A DNA stretch of 10,371 bases from UKL13-2 sp038236905. Its GTDB lineage: Bacteria; Pseudomonadota; Gammaproteobacteria; Burkholderiales; Usitatibacteraceae. How positions within the stretch are numbered: the first letter of the stretch is position 1; every line of letters begins with the position of its first letter. The DNA lies in assembly GCA_038236905.1 (NCBI GenBank), contig JBBRZG010000130.1:1-10371 (forward strand), given 5' to 3'. The notes beneath the pieces were generated by a model. The model saw only the letters and a list, made by a program, of their open reading frames with translations, was not told the origin of the DNA and searched no databases. A program made the position numbers and the translations under genes. Shown here piece after piece: positions 1 to 7,369 of the stretch.

Positions 1-678
1 CTAGCGCCCTTACGGGACAACGTGGCATTGGCGTTGCCAGATCCGGCCAATATGGAAGCATGGGTTAACAGCAGCGAACTGGTGAGCCCGGTGATTGCGC
101 AATTTCGTGCCGCAAGCGAAATCGCCAAGAAAGATGTGGATCGCAACCAAGCAGGGCATCTGCCGACGCTGGATCTAGTCAGCAGCTATGGCGATAGCCG
201 GTCGCCTGCTGTAAATTTTTTAGGTCAATTGGACGGTACACAATCAACCAAAGCCGCGCAAATCGGCCTGCAACTGACGATCCCGATTTACCAGGGTGGC
301 AGCGTCAATTCAAAAGTTCGTCAATCCATATCGAACCGCGAAAGGACTGCGCAGGATCTTGAAAACTCCCGGCGGACCGTCGCGCAGAGCGTGCGCCAAT
401 CATTCCTTGGCGTAAAGAATGGCGTCGCGCAGGTGAAGGCACTCGAAGCCGCGTTGGTGTCAAATCAATCGTCTCTTGATTCAACTATTTTGGGTAAAGA
501 AGTCGGCGTTCGCACCAACGTCGATGTTCTGAACGCACAACAACAGCTATTCCAAGCGCGCCGCGATTTGCAGCAAGCGCGATACAACACCATTTTGAGC
601 CAGCTGCGCTTAAAGTCGGCGGTAGGCCGTCTGCAAGAGGAAGATTTGGCGGAAGTGAATCGTTTGTTGCAGAAATAA
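1..678 (+). CDS. tolC: TolC-family outer membrane efflux/secretion channel, C-terminal part (5' end outside window)
   Basis: This is the C-terminal 225 residues of a TolC-type outer membrane factor, the trimeric channel that works with type I secretion or RND/MFS efflux systems. The frame is open through base 1, so the gene starts upstream of the window; the GTG at 22 is only an internal in-frame codon. Seen in the sequence: an amphipathic heptad-like helix, then GLQLTIPIYQGG (about visible residues 88-100), the family signature at the second beta-barrel hairpin. A long coiled-coil helix follows, then VGVRTNVDVLNAQQQLF near residues 168-184, the conserved turn into the last helix. A full-length protein would be roughly 430-480 residues, so about half is missing. 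The gene ends 2 bp from the convergent TPR glycosyltransferase gene. The family is certain; whether it is the housekeeping TolC or a paralogue cannot be told from this part. Confidence 0.9.
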   Translation, partial: LAPLRDNVALALPDPANMEAWVNSSELVSPVIAQFRAASEIAKKDVDRNQAGHLPTLDLVSSYGDSRSPAVNFLGQLDGTQSTKAAQIGLQLTIPIYQGGSVNSKVRQSISNRERTAQDLENSRRTVAQSVRQSFLGVKNGVAQVKALEAALVSNQSSLDSTILGKEVGVRTNVDVLNAQQQLFQARRDLQQARYNTILSQLRLKSAVGRLQEEDLAEVNRLLQK

Positions 679-680
679 GC

Positions 681-2942
681 TCAAGCGTGCTCAAACAGCG
701 GGGGCCGCGTCACCAACTGTATCAAGGTATTCTCCAACGCCCGCACCGTACTTTCATCGTCAAACAGCGTCGCTCTTCCGGCCAAAACGCGCTTGCGCAG
801 AGTACGTAAACGTTGCGGGTCAATGGCCAGAGCGACGGCTGTGGCAACATATTCATCATCAGAACGCGTTATTAATTCTGGAACATTCATAATCCTGAGC
901 ATCGCGCTCGTCTGCCGCGCGCGCATCATGCCTCCCTCGTAAGCCACCACCGGTGCGCCAACCGCGAATGCGTCGAAACTCGAATTGCCGCCCGAAAAAT
1001 GCGTGGTGTCGAGCACCAGATCGGCGGCTTCCACAGTGCCCAGAAAATTCTCGTAGGTCATCGACGGCAACATCAGTAGGGTCGATTGCGGATCGACACC
1101 TTCGGCGCGCATGGCAGCGTTGATGCGCTTTATAAACGTACTATTCAGGCCTGGTGACAAGGACTCAAAAAATGCGATGGTGCAGCCAGGCAGTTCGCGG
1201 GCAATACGCGCGACCAAGGTATCCATGCTCGGCAACACTTTGAACAAGCGCTGCACACAAAGTAAGAATGGCTTGTTGCGCGCGTGCAGCATGGCCGGTA
1301 GCGCGCGACGGGAAATATCAGGCATGGCATAGCAAACGCCCAGCTTGGGCAGGCGAATCAGCTTCTCGCTGTACGAAGCTTGTGCATCATCTGGTTCTGC
1401 CGCACCGGCCGTCAAGTAGTAATCAATGCTGGAAAGCCCAGTCGTTACCGGGTGTCCATAGGCAACGCACTGCACCGGGGCAAGGCGCATCGCCGCAAGC
1501 ACTTGGGCATGAGGATGCATACCGATATCCAGATGAATCAGTACATCCAGCTTTGCGGCAACAATGGATTCTGCAAACGCTGCCATGTCGTGTGGCGCGT
1601 GTGAAAAGTGCGCTGCACCGGCACGAATTTCATCGGTCACCACATCACTTATTTCGCCGCTATGCCAGACAAACGACTCGAATTTTTCTTTATCAAGCCG
1701 GGTAATCCATGCGCTGAAAAAATAGCCCACGCTATGTTTACGTAAATAGGCGCTGGTAAAACCGATTCGCAGACGCTGCTCATGCGAACCGCATTTCCAA
1801 GAGAGCGGTACACAGAATTGCGGATAGGCGCGATGCACCACATGCTCCACCACACGCGCGAACCTGAGTTGTAGCGCGGTATTGTCGGCATCCTGATAAT
1901 TCAAATAAAACGCCGTGTGCGCAGAGACCGCAATCAAGGCTTCTGGCATTGACCAATCGTCGCGACCCAATAATCGCGCTTCAATTTTCTCCAGCCCGGA
2001 TATCCATGCCGCACGGCTGTCGGCAATATGTTGTTGGCTTTCATACAACGGCGGGAGAGCAAGATCGCGCTCAAATAAAATTTTCAGCCACTCGGGGCGT
2101 AGCGCCTCGACTGCATTTAACGTTTCGCGACCACGCTTCAGGTCGCCATTGGCGATTTGTGCCACGCCTAAGTCGTATTGCAACTGCGGAACGTTGGGAT
2201 GTAGATGGTCCGCGTGTGCGAGTGATACCACCGCACCACCGGAATCTCCCGCCAGTAATTGCGCATGTCCCAGCGCTTCCCATGATTCATAAGAAGTCGG
2301 CTCAAGCGCCACAGCACGCTTGCCCGCCGCAATCGCGTCGACATATCTTCCCAGATCGGTCAACACCAGCGCGATATTAATGTCAGCGGTAGCATCTTTG
2401 GGCATCAACTTTTTGGCTTTCTCCAGAAACACAAAAGCCTGCTCGAATTCGTTTGCGGCACGCAATAAATTGCCGAGATTGGTTAACGCGGGCGTAAAGT
2501 CCGGCTTAAGCGCCAGCACTTGACGATAAAGGGTGATCGCTTTGGCGCGCTCGTTTGAATCGGCGTAGGCAAGCGCCAAATTAAAAGCAGCCTCGGCATA
2601 ATCAGGCTTGATCGCCAGCGCCTGCTCAAACGATGCAATCGATTCGGCATAATTGCCCATCGCGCGCAGCACCAGACCAAGCGTGCCGAACGCGGGATAA
2701 AACCCGGGCTGTAGTTGAATCACCCGGCGGAGAAATTGCTCTGCATCCGGCAAACAATTTAGTTGATAGCTGGCCAACGCACACGCATAGTTTGCCTGCA
2801 CGTTAGCAGCATCTAGGGCGAGCGCCGACCGAAAATGTTTGTCTGCTCCGCGCGCGTCACCTGATTGCAAAAGTTGCATGCCCGCTTGCAGATGCGACAT
2901 TAGCGGCGGGGATATTGGCGGCACGAGGGGCGGTGTAGACAT
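681..2942 (-). CDS. TPR-repeat protein with O-GlcNAc-transferase-like (GT41/SPINDLY) C-terminal glycosyltransferase domain
   Basis: A 753-residue soluble protein with no signal peptide. Residues 15-286 divide without gaps into eight 34-residue TPR units with typical W/L-G-Y/F-A-P spacing. Residues from about 390 to the end match the catalytic part of O-GlcNAc transferases. A KHSVGYF segment (His403) comes first, then PVQCVAYGHPVTTGLSSIDY (490-508). LFKVLP carries Lys568, the counterpart of the UDP-binding lysine of human OGT, and DTTHFSGGNSSFDAF (645-659) is the nucleotide-sugar-binding GGN/GHT-type loop. In this family the TPR solenoid binds the acceptor protein and the C-terminal half uses a UDP-sugar. 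The acceptor and sugar here are unknown; protein glycosylation is an inference. The ATG at 2942 is preceded by TGGA at good spacing, whereas Met15 has no ribosome site. The start is 1 bp after the waaA stop, so the gene is probably translated as the last gene of the waaC-waaA operon. Confidence 0.88.
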   Translation of the reverse strand: MSTPPLVPPISPPLMSHLQAGMQLLQSGDARGADKHFRSALALDAANVQANYACALASYQLNCLPDAEQFLRRVIQLQPGFYPAFGTLGLVLRAMGNYAESIASFEQALAIKPDYAEAAFNLALAYADSNERAKAITLYRQVLALKPDFTPALTNLGNLLRAANEFEQAFVFLEKAKKLMPKDATADINIALVLTDLGRYVDAIAAGKRAVALEPTSYESWEALGHAQLLAGDSGGAVVSLAHADHLHPNVPQLQYDLGVAQIANGDLKRGRETLNAVEALRPEWLKILFERDLALPPLYESQQHIADSRAAWISGLEKIEARLLGRDDWSMPEALIAVSAHTAFYLNYQDADNTALQLRFARVVEHVVHRAYPQFCVPLSWKCGSHEQRLRIGFTSAYLRKHSVGYFFSAWITRLDKEKFESFVWHSGEISDVVTDEIRAGAAHFSHAPHDMAAFAESIVAAKLDVLIHLDIGMHPHAQVLAAMRLAPVQCVAYGHPVTTGLSSIDYYLTAGAAEPDDAQASYSEKLIRLPKLGVCYAMPDISRRALPAMLHARNKPFLLCVQRLFKVLPSMDTLVARIARELPGCTIAFFESLSPGLNSTFIKRINAAMRAEGVDPQSTLLMLPSMTYENFLGTVEAADLVLDTTHFSGGNSSFDAFAVGAPVVAYEGGMMRARQTSAMLRIMNVPELITRSDDEYVATAVALAIDPQRLRTLRKRVLAGRATLFDDESTVRALENTLIQLVTRPPLFEHA

Positions 2943-2943
2943 G

Positions 2944-4278
2944 CTATTCCATCAAATCGGAAATTAGTTTAATGGTCTTTTCAGTTGCGCCGCGATGGGC
3001 TGCGGCAAATTCAAGCGCGTGAAGCGACATTGCTGCGCGCCGTTCGGCATTATCGAGCAATTCTTTTGCGCTCAAAACCAACTGCTCGGCATCGTTCACA
3101 GCGATCATCGCGCCTGCGGCCACGGCTGCATCCGCCGCTTCGGCAAAATTAAATGTGCTGGGACCCATCAATACCGGCTTGCCGAGTGCGCAAGCCTCAA
3201 TCAAATTCTGCCCGCCCACCGGCACCAGACTGCCTCCCACGAATGCCACATCACACATCGCAAGATAGGCAAACATTTCATTCATCGAATCGCCCAGCCA
3301 CGCCTCCGTGTTTGTGTCTATGGCGGCGGAGGTGGTAGTGGCCGTAACAGCGGCGGTAGCGGTGTCGATTTCTGCAGCGGATTCTGTCAGCGAGCTCCTT
3401 CGCTGAACCCGCAGGCCCGCATTAACCATCAGCGCAAAAACATCGTCGAAGCGTTGCGGGTGCCGCGGCACAATGACCAACAGCGTTTGACGACGCACTG
3501 CCACATCACACAATTTTGCATATGCGTCGAGGATTAACGCCTCTTCGCCGTCGCGGGTGCTGGCGGCCAGCAGCACCCTGCGCGAGCCCAGTTGCGCTTT
3601 CCACCGCCTTCCAAGTGCGACCTGGTCCAAATTCAGCTCAATATCAAATTTCACATTGCCGGTCACCACCACATTTCGGGCGCCGAGCGAAGCCAAACGC
3701 TGTGCGTCTGCGGCGGATTGTGCCGCAATTTGATGCATCGACTTAAGCGCCTCGCGAATGAGCGCGCGTACCGGTGCGAACCGCGCATAGCCGGCTCGCG
3801 AACGCTCACTCAAGCGTGCATTCACCAGCAATGTCGGAATGTTCTTTTCGCGACAGCCCGCCAGCAAATTCGGCCATATTTCAGTTTCCATCACCAGCAG
3901 CATGCATGGATCAAAACGCTGAATCAGATGACGGTGCGCCCATGGAAAATCGTAAGGCAAATAAGCGATCACCGCCACGTCTCCAAACAGCTCAGTCGCC
4001 GTCGCGCGCCCTGTCACAGTCATGCAAGTAATCAGTATTGGCCGTTCCCCAAATCGCGCGCTTAGCGCTGCAATGATTGGTGCAGCGGCCCGCGCTTCCC
4101 CCACCGACACCGCGTGAAGCCAGATTGCGCCCGATAGTGCGGGCTGGTTGAAATCACCAAATCGCTCGCTGATATGCTGCCGATATCCCGGCTCACGGCG
4201 ACCTCGCAGCCACAGCCGTAACAACACCAGTGGCGTGACGGTAATTAACAAAAGTGTGTATAAAAATCGACGCATCAC
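2944..4278 (-). CDS. waaA: 3-deoxy-D-manno-octulosonic acid (Kdo) transferase
   Basis: WaaA (KdtA, GT30) transfers Kdo from CMP-Kdo to the lipid A precursor at the inner membrane, the step that starts the LPS core. Seen: an N-terminal hydrophobic anchor (residues 5-23) followed by the arginine-rich RLWLRGRREPGYR. LHAVSVGEARAA holds the catalytic Glu61. METEIWPN (130-137) and VTGNVKFD (205-212) are family motifs, and VGGSLVPVGGQNLIEA (347-362) with GPSTFNF (372-378) forms the CMP-Kdo site. The total of 444 residues is slightly above the usual 420-430, owing to an Ala/Thr-rich insertion at about 299-326. The GTG at 4278 overlaps the waaC stop by one base (TAGTG), and the next codon is ATG at 4275. 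Since family members begin M-hydrophobic, 4275 may be the true start; neither has a clear Shine-Dalgarno sequence, which fits coupling to waaC. Confidence 0.96.
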   Translation of the reverse strand: MMRRFLYTLLLITVTPLVLLRLWLRGRREPGYRQHISERFGDFNQPALSGAIWLHAVSVGEARAAAPIIAALSARFGERPILITCMTVTGRATATELFGDVAVIAYLPYDFPWAHRHLIQRFDPCMLLVMETEIWPNLLAGCREKNIPTLLVNARLSERSRAGYARFAPVRALIREALKSMHQIAAQSAADAQRLASLGARNVVVTGNVKFDIELNLDQVALGRRWKAQLGSRRVLLAASTRDGEEALILDAYAKLCDVAVRRQTLLVIVPRHPQRFDDVFALMVNAGLRVQRRSSLTESAAEIDTATAAVTATTTSAAIDTNTEAWLGDSMNEMFAYLAMCDVAFVGGSLVPVGGQNLIEACALGKPVLMGPSTFNFAEAADAAVAAGAMIAVNDAEQLVLSAKELLDNAERRAAMSLHALEFAAAHRGATEKTIKLISDLME

Positions 4279-5252
4279 TAGACTGGGGGCGGCACATGGG
4301 CCATAAGTGCCTCAAACACCGCCTCTACGCTGGGGTTAGATATTTTACTGGACGTGCCACCACCGAGATTTATCGCGTCAATGCTGCCGTGCAGTCCGGT
4401 CAATGCAGGTTGCGTGGCGACGTAAATTCCCACGGTCGGGCGTTTGAAGGCAACCGCCAAATGGGCAAGTCCGGTATCCACCCCCACCACCCCCGCCGCA
4501 TGCGCGAGTAATGCGGCCGCACTGGTCAAATTCATCGCGGGTGCAACCGTTGCATAGGGCAGCGTCGCGGCAATTCTCTCGCTCACATTCTTTTCATTTT
4601 CATTGCCCCAGGGCAGCGCCACACTAAAACCATGCGCGTTCAGTTTCTTGCCCAGCGCAGCCCAATTCGCCAACGGCCATTCCTTATCTGCGCGGCTGGT
4701 GGCATGCAATAGCACGACCGTCGGTTGGCTTGAAAGCCACACAGGGCGTGCTGTTTGAAGACTCAATCCATAATCCACCGGGCTCATGATTTCGTAATCC
4801 ATCGCGGCAGCGACCAATTGCCGGTTACGCTCAACCGCGTGCTGCGTCACGGCGATGTCGAAGGTGAAATCATAAAATCGTGATGCCAACGGCTCGCGCG
4901 CCGACGCTTGGTTATAGCCGGAAATAGGCTGACCGGCACCGCGCGCGATGACCGCGCTTTTGACCAAGCCCTGCGTGTCAATCACCGCATCGTACTGCCA
5001 GCCGGCCAGCGCGCGACGCTCGCCCGCCAAGCGCACCCATCGCGCGGCGCGCCACCACTGGTTTTTCAGTGCGCGCAAATGAATCGGGAAAACCCGTTTC
5101 ACCGACGGGTGCAATGAAACCAAATCCGCATAGGGCGCTTCCGTCGCCCAATCGATTTCGATGCCCGGGAACGCCCGCGCAAGATCGGTCACCACGGGTA
5201 AATTGTGGATCACGTCACCCATCGAGGAAAGTTTGACTAGCAGTACGCGCAC
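4278..5252 (-). CDS. waaC: Lipopolysaccharide heptosyltransferase I
   Basis: WaaC (GT9) adds the first L-glycero-D-manno-heptose from ADP-heptose to Kdo of the LPS inner core on the cytoplasmic face of the inner membrane. Length 324 is normal for the family. Seen: MRVLLVKLSSMGDVIHNLP at the N terminus, including the catalytic-base position Asp13; IDTQGLVKSA (91-100); HATSRADKEWP (183-193) with Lys190, which in the family contacts the donor phosphate; and VGVDTGLAHLA (256-266), the donor-binding loop. The start is GTG at 5252. An upstream ATG lies in another frame, and the family's N terminus begins exactly here. No good ribosome site is visible. It is the first gene of the leftward waaC-waaA-TPR operon. 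A TAAAAT on the minus strand at 5263-5258 is too close to the start and lacks a -35 partner, so I do not call it a promoter. Confidence 0.95.
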   Translation of the reverse strand: MRVLLVKLSSMGDVIHNLPVVTDLARAFPGIEIDWATEAPYADLVSLHPSVKRVFPIHLRALKNQWWRAARWVRLAGERRALAGWQYDAVIDTQGLVKSAVIARGAGQPISGYNQASAREPLASRFYDFTFDIAVTQHAVERNRQLVAAAMDYEIMSPVDYGLSLQTARPVWLSSQPTVVLLHATSRADKEWPLANWAALGKKLNAHGFSVALPWGNENEKNVSERIAATLPYATVAPAMNLTSAAALLAHAAGVVGVDTGLAHLAVAFKRPTVGIYVATQPALTGLHGSIDAINLGGGTSSKISNPSVEAVFEALMAHVPPPV

Positions 5253-5337
5253 GACGCATTTTAGCGGAGCACTGGCCGGAAAGTAACCCGCCGAGCGGAT
5301 AATGACGTTTGGGCACGAGCGAACGGAGATTTTTTCA

Positions 5338-5365
5338 TTAACGATTTACATTCACGCCTTACAAT
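5338..5365 (+). promoter_or_regulatory. Candidate sigma70-like promoter for the family 2 glycosyltransferase gene
   Basis: TTAACG (5338-5343, 4 of 6 to the -35 consensus) is followed after 16 bp by TACAAT (5360-5365, 5 of 6 to the -10 consensus). It lies in the 168 bp between the divergent waaC and glycosyltransferase genes and would give a leader of about 50 nt before the TTG at 5421. This is a visual match only. Confidence 0.33.
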
Positions 5366-5420
5366 TACGACTCACTATTTCCCTATTCTTTTCAGCGCTT
5401 GTTCAACTATTGTTACTGCA

Positions 5421-6236
5421 TTGCAATCTACGAAAACCACGCCAAAAGTGCCTGCCCAAAAAATTCCCTTATCCGTTGTCATCATTGCTAAAGATGCCGC
5501 CAGTCAGATTGGCGCGTGCATTGAAAGCGTGAAATTTGCCGATGAAGTATTGGTGGTCGATTCGGGTTCAACCGATGCTACGCGGGCCATTGCCGACGTC
5601 ATGGGTTGTCGCGTGATTGAAAAGGAATGGCTCGGGTTTGGTCGTCAAAAGCAATTTGCCGTCAGCGCCGCAAAGCATGATTGGGTGCTGTGTCTAGATA
5701 TTGATGAACGCATATCTCCTGCCTTGGAAGTCAGTATCCGCGGGGTGTTTGAGCCATCACCCCAGCTCCGCCATGCTTATCGTATGCCCAGACGCAACCG
5801 CTTTTTAGGCCGCTGGCTGGCGCACGGAGAAGGCTATCCTGATTGGTCGTTACGTCTGTTTGATCGAAATTATGCGAGCTGGAGTAACGATGAAGTGCAC
5901 GAAACGGTAATCACCACGGCCGATGTCGGCCGACTGAGCGGGGATCTGATGCACGACTCTGCCGAGGATGTGACGCTGTATTTGGCCAAACAAAACCGCT
6001 ATTCGAGCTTGCACGCGCAAGCCCTCTACGGGCAGGGCGTGCGTGCTGGTTATTTCAAATTATTTCTGAGTCCTCTGTCGAGATTCATCAAATTCTATTT
6101 TCTCAGGCAGGGATTCTTGGATGGCGGCCCCGGCTTTGCACACGTCGCGATAGGCTGTTTTGCAGCGTTTGCCAAATATGCGAAATTAATTGAATTGTCA
6201 AAGAAATCGACAGCGGACTGCCCAGAGATAAAATAG
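5421..6236 (+). CDS. Family 2 glycosyltransferase, WaaE/KdtX-like (LPS core)
   Basis: A 271-residue GT2 glycosyltransferase of the WaaE/KdtX/LgtF-like group, whose known members add a beta-linked glucose to heptose I of the LPS inner core. Seen: the GT-A fold start LSVVIIAKDAASQIGACIES (17-36), VDSGSTDAT (46-54) for nucleotide binding, GFGRQKQFA (72-80), and the metal-binding DIDE (93-96). The acceptor-side motif WSNDEVHE (154-161) and a hydrophobic C-terminal region ending FAKYAKLIEL complete it. The divergent waaC-waaA neighbours support a core role, but the exact sugar is inferred. The start is uncertain: TTG at 5421 is the first possible start in this frame for more than 120 bp, and GTG at 5448 is the alternative. 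Neither has a recognisable ribosome site, and the first conserved residues begin only at about residue 17. The stop falls inside the candidate promoter of the following rml operon. Confidence 0.88.
   Translation: MQSTKTTPKVPAQKIPLSVVIIAKDAASQIGACIESVKFADEVLVVDSGSTDATRAIADVMGCRVIEKEWLGFGRQKQFAVSAAKHDWVLCLDIDERISPALEVSIRGVFEPSPQLRHAYRMPRRNRFLGRWLAHGEGYPDWSLRLFDRNYASWSNDEVHETVITTADVGRLSGDLMHDSAEDVTLYLAKQNRYSSLHAQALYGQGVRAGYFKLFLSPLSRFIKFYFLRQGFLDGGPGFAHVAIGCFAAFAKYAKLIELSKKSTADCPEIK
6207..6234 (+). promoter_or_regulatory. Candidate sigma70-like promoter for the rmlBACD operon
   Basis: TCGACA (6207-6212, 5 of 6 to TTGACA) and TAAAAT (6229-6234, 5 of 6 to TATAAT) are separated by 16 bp. The -10 element overlaps the stop codon of the upstream glycosyltransferase gene. 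Transcription would start near 6241, leaving about 55 nt of leader before the rmlB ATG at 6296. Position and match are good, but this was found by eye; read-through from the upstream gene is equally possible because all five genes run the same way. Confidence 0.45.
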
Positions 6237-6295
6237 AGCTTCTAAAATTGGCGCCGTGCTCAAATCCGACGCCCAACTTACATTACGATTTCACT

Positions 6296-7369
6296 ATGAT
6301 CATAGTTACTGGCGGTGCAGGTTTTATTGGTTCAAATTTCATCCGGCAATGGTTAGCCGAGGAAAACGAGCCCGTCCTCAATCTCGATAAACTCACCTAT
6401 GCCGGCAATTTGGCGTCGCTCGCCGACCTCGCCGCGCACAGGCACTATCATTTCCAGCGCGGCGACATAGGCAACCGAGCGGTGATCGCAAAGCTGCTGG
6501 CGGCGACCCAGCCGCGGGCGATTGTAAATTTCGCAGCGGAAAGTCACGTTGATCGCTCAATTCATGGCGCAGCTGAATTCATTGAAACCAATATTGTGGG
6601 CACTTTTAATCTGCTTGAAGAAGTGCGTACCTATTTTTCGACGCTGGCCGAAGATAAAAAAGCGGCCTTCCGCTTTTTACATGTCTCCACTGACGAGGTT
6701 TATGGCTCCCTGAGTGAGGTCGCCCCAGCGTTCACCGAAGCTCATCGCTACGAGCCCAACAGCCCGTACTCTGCATCCAAAGCTGCGTCAGATCATTTGG
6801 TACGCGCGGCCCATCACACCCACAAATTGCCGGTGCTCACGACCAATTGCTCGAACAATTATGGCCCGTATCATTTCCCGGAAAAGCTGATTCCATTGAT
6901 GATTTTGAACGCGCTTGGCGGCAAACCGCTGCCCGTATATGGCGATGGTAAGAACGTGCGCGACTGGCTATACGTGACCGATCATTGCGCGGCAATTCGC
7001 GCCGTACTGGCGCAAGGTCGAGTGGGTGAGGTTTATAACGTCGGCGGTAAAAACGAGCGCACTAATATGCAGGTCGTTCACACCATTTGCGCGCTGCTCG
7101 ACGAGATGCAGCCGCGCGCGGATGGCAAATCGTATGCAAGCCAAATCGCATTCGTCAAAGACCGCCCAGGCCACGATCAGCGCTACGCGATTGACGCAAG
7201 CAAACTCGAAACTGAATTAGGCTGGCGCGCCACGGAGACCTTTGATTCAGGCATTCGTAAAACCGTCGCATGGTATTTAGCGAACGATTTATGGGTGCAA
7301 TCGGTGGTGAGCGGCGAATATCGGCAATGGGTTGAAACTCAATACAATCATGCTGGAGCAACGCCATGA
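6296..7369 (+). CDS. rfbB: dTDP-glucose 4,6-dehydratase
   Basis: RmlB/RfbB oxidises and dehydrates dTDP-D-glucose to dTDP-4-keto-6-deoxy-D-glucose using bound NAD+, the second step of dTDP-L-rhamnose synthesis in the cytoplasm. The protein has 357 residues, matching the family's 350-360. Seen: the Rossmann nucleotide-binding motif TGGAGFIGSN (5-14); NFAAESHVDRSI (78-89); the catalytic Thr-Asp-Glu in HVSTDEVYG (129-137); and the SDR pair Tyr158-x-x-x-Lys162 in SPYSASKAASDH. NNYGPYHFPEKLIP and GDGKNVRDWLYV for substrate binding follow. I choose ATG 6296 rather than the in-frame start at 6248: family proteins begin directly with the Rossmann strand (MIIVTGG), and the extra 16 residues resemble nothing conserved. 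No strong Shine-Dalgarno sequence precedes either start. The stop overlaps the rmlA start (ATGA). Confidence 0.97.
   Translation: MIIVTGGAGFIGSNFIRQWLAEENEPVLNLDKLTYAGNLASLADLAAHRHYHFQRGDIGNRAVIAKLLAATQPRAIVNFAAESHVDRSIHGAAEFIETNIVGTFNLLEEVRTYFSTLAEDKKAAFRFLHVSTDEVYGSLSEVAPAFTEAHRYEPNSPYSASKAASDHLVRAAHHTHKLPVLTTNCSNNYGPYHFPEKLIPLMILNALGGKPLPVYGDGKNVRDWLYVTDHCAAIRAVLAQGRVGEVYNVGGKNERTNMQVVHTICALLDEMQPRADGKSYASQIAFVKDRPGHDQRYAIDASKLETELGWRATETFDSGIRKTVAWYLANDLWVQSVVSGEYRQWVETQYNHAGATP

Noticed and set aside
1268..1705. Plus-strand open frame of 145 codons inside the TPR glycosyltransferase gene
   Set aside because: It is a shadow frame: the opposite strand encodes a continuous domain with recognisable GT41 motifs, and this product has no coherent features.
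2995..4065. Long plus-strand open frames opposite waaA
   Set aside because: They are antisense shadows of a fully conserved waaA reading frame. The Gly-rich run they contain only reflects the low-complexity insertion.
5302..5532. Plus-strand open frame of 76 codons starting with ATG in the waaC/glycosyltransferase intergenic region
   Set aside because: It has no ribosome site, runs out of frame into the conserved start of the glycosyltransferase gene, and its product has no recognisable features beyond a hydrophobic run from T-rich DNA.
6248..6295. N-terminal extension of RmlB starting at 6248
   Set aside because: The extra 16 residues are not typical of the family. ATG 6296 gives the canonical MIIVTGG start and normal length, and the candidate transcript start near 6241 is too close to 6248.
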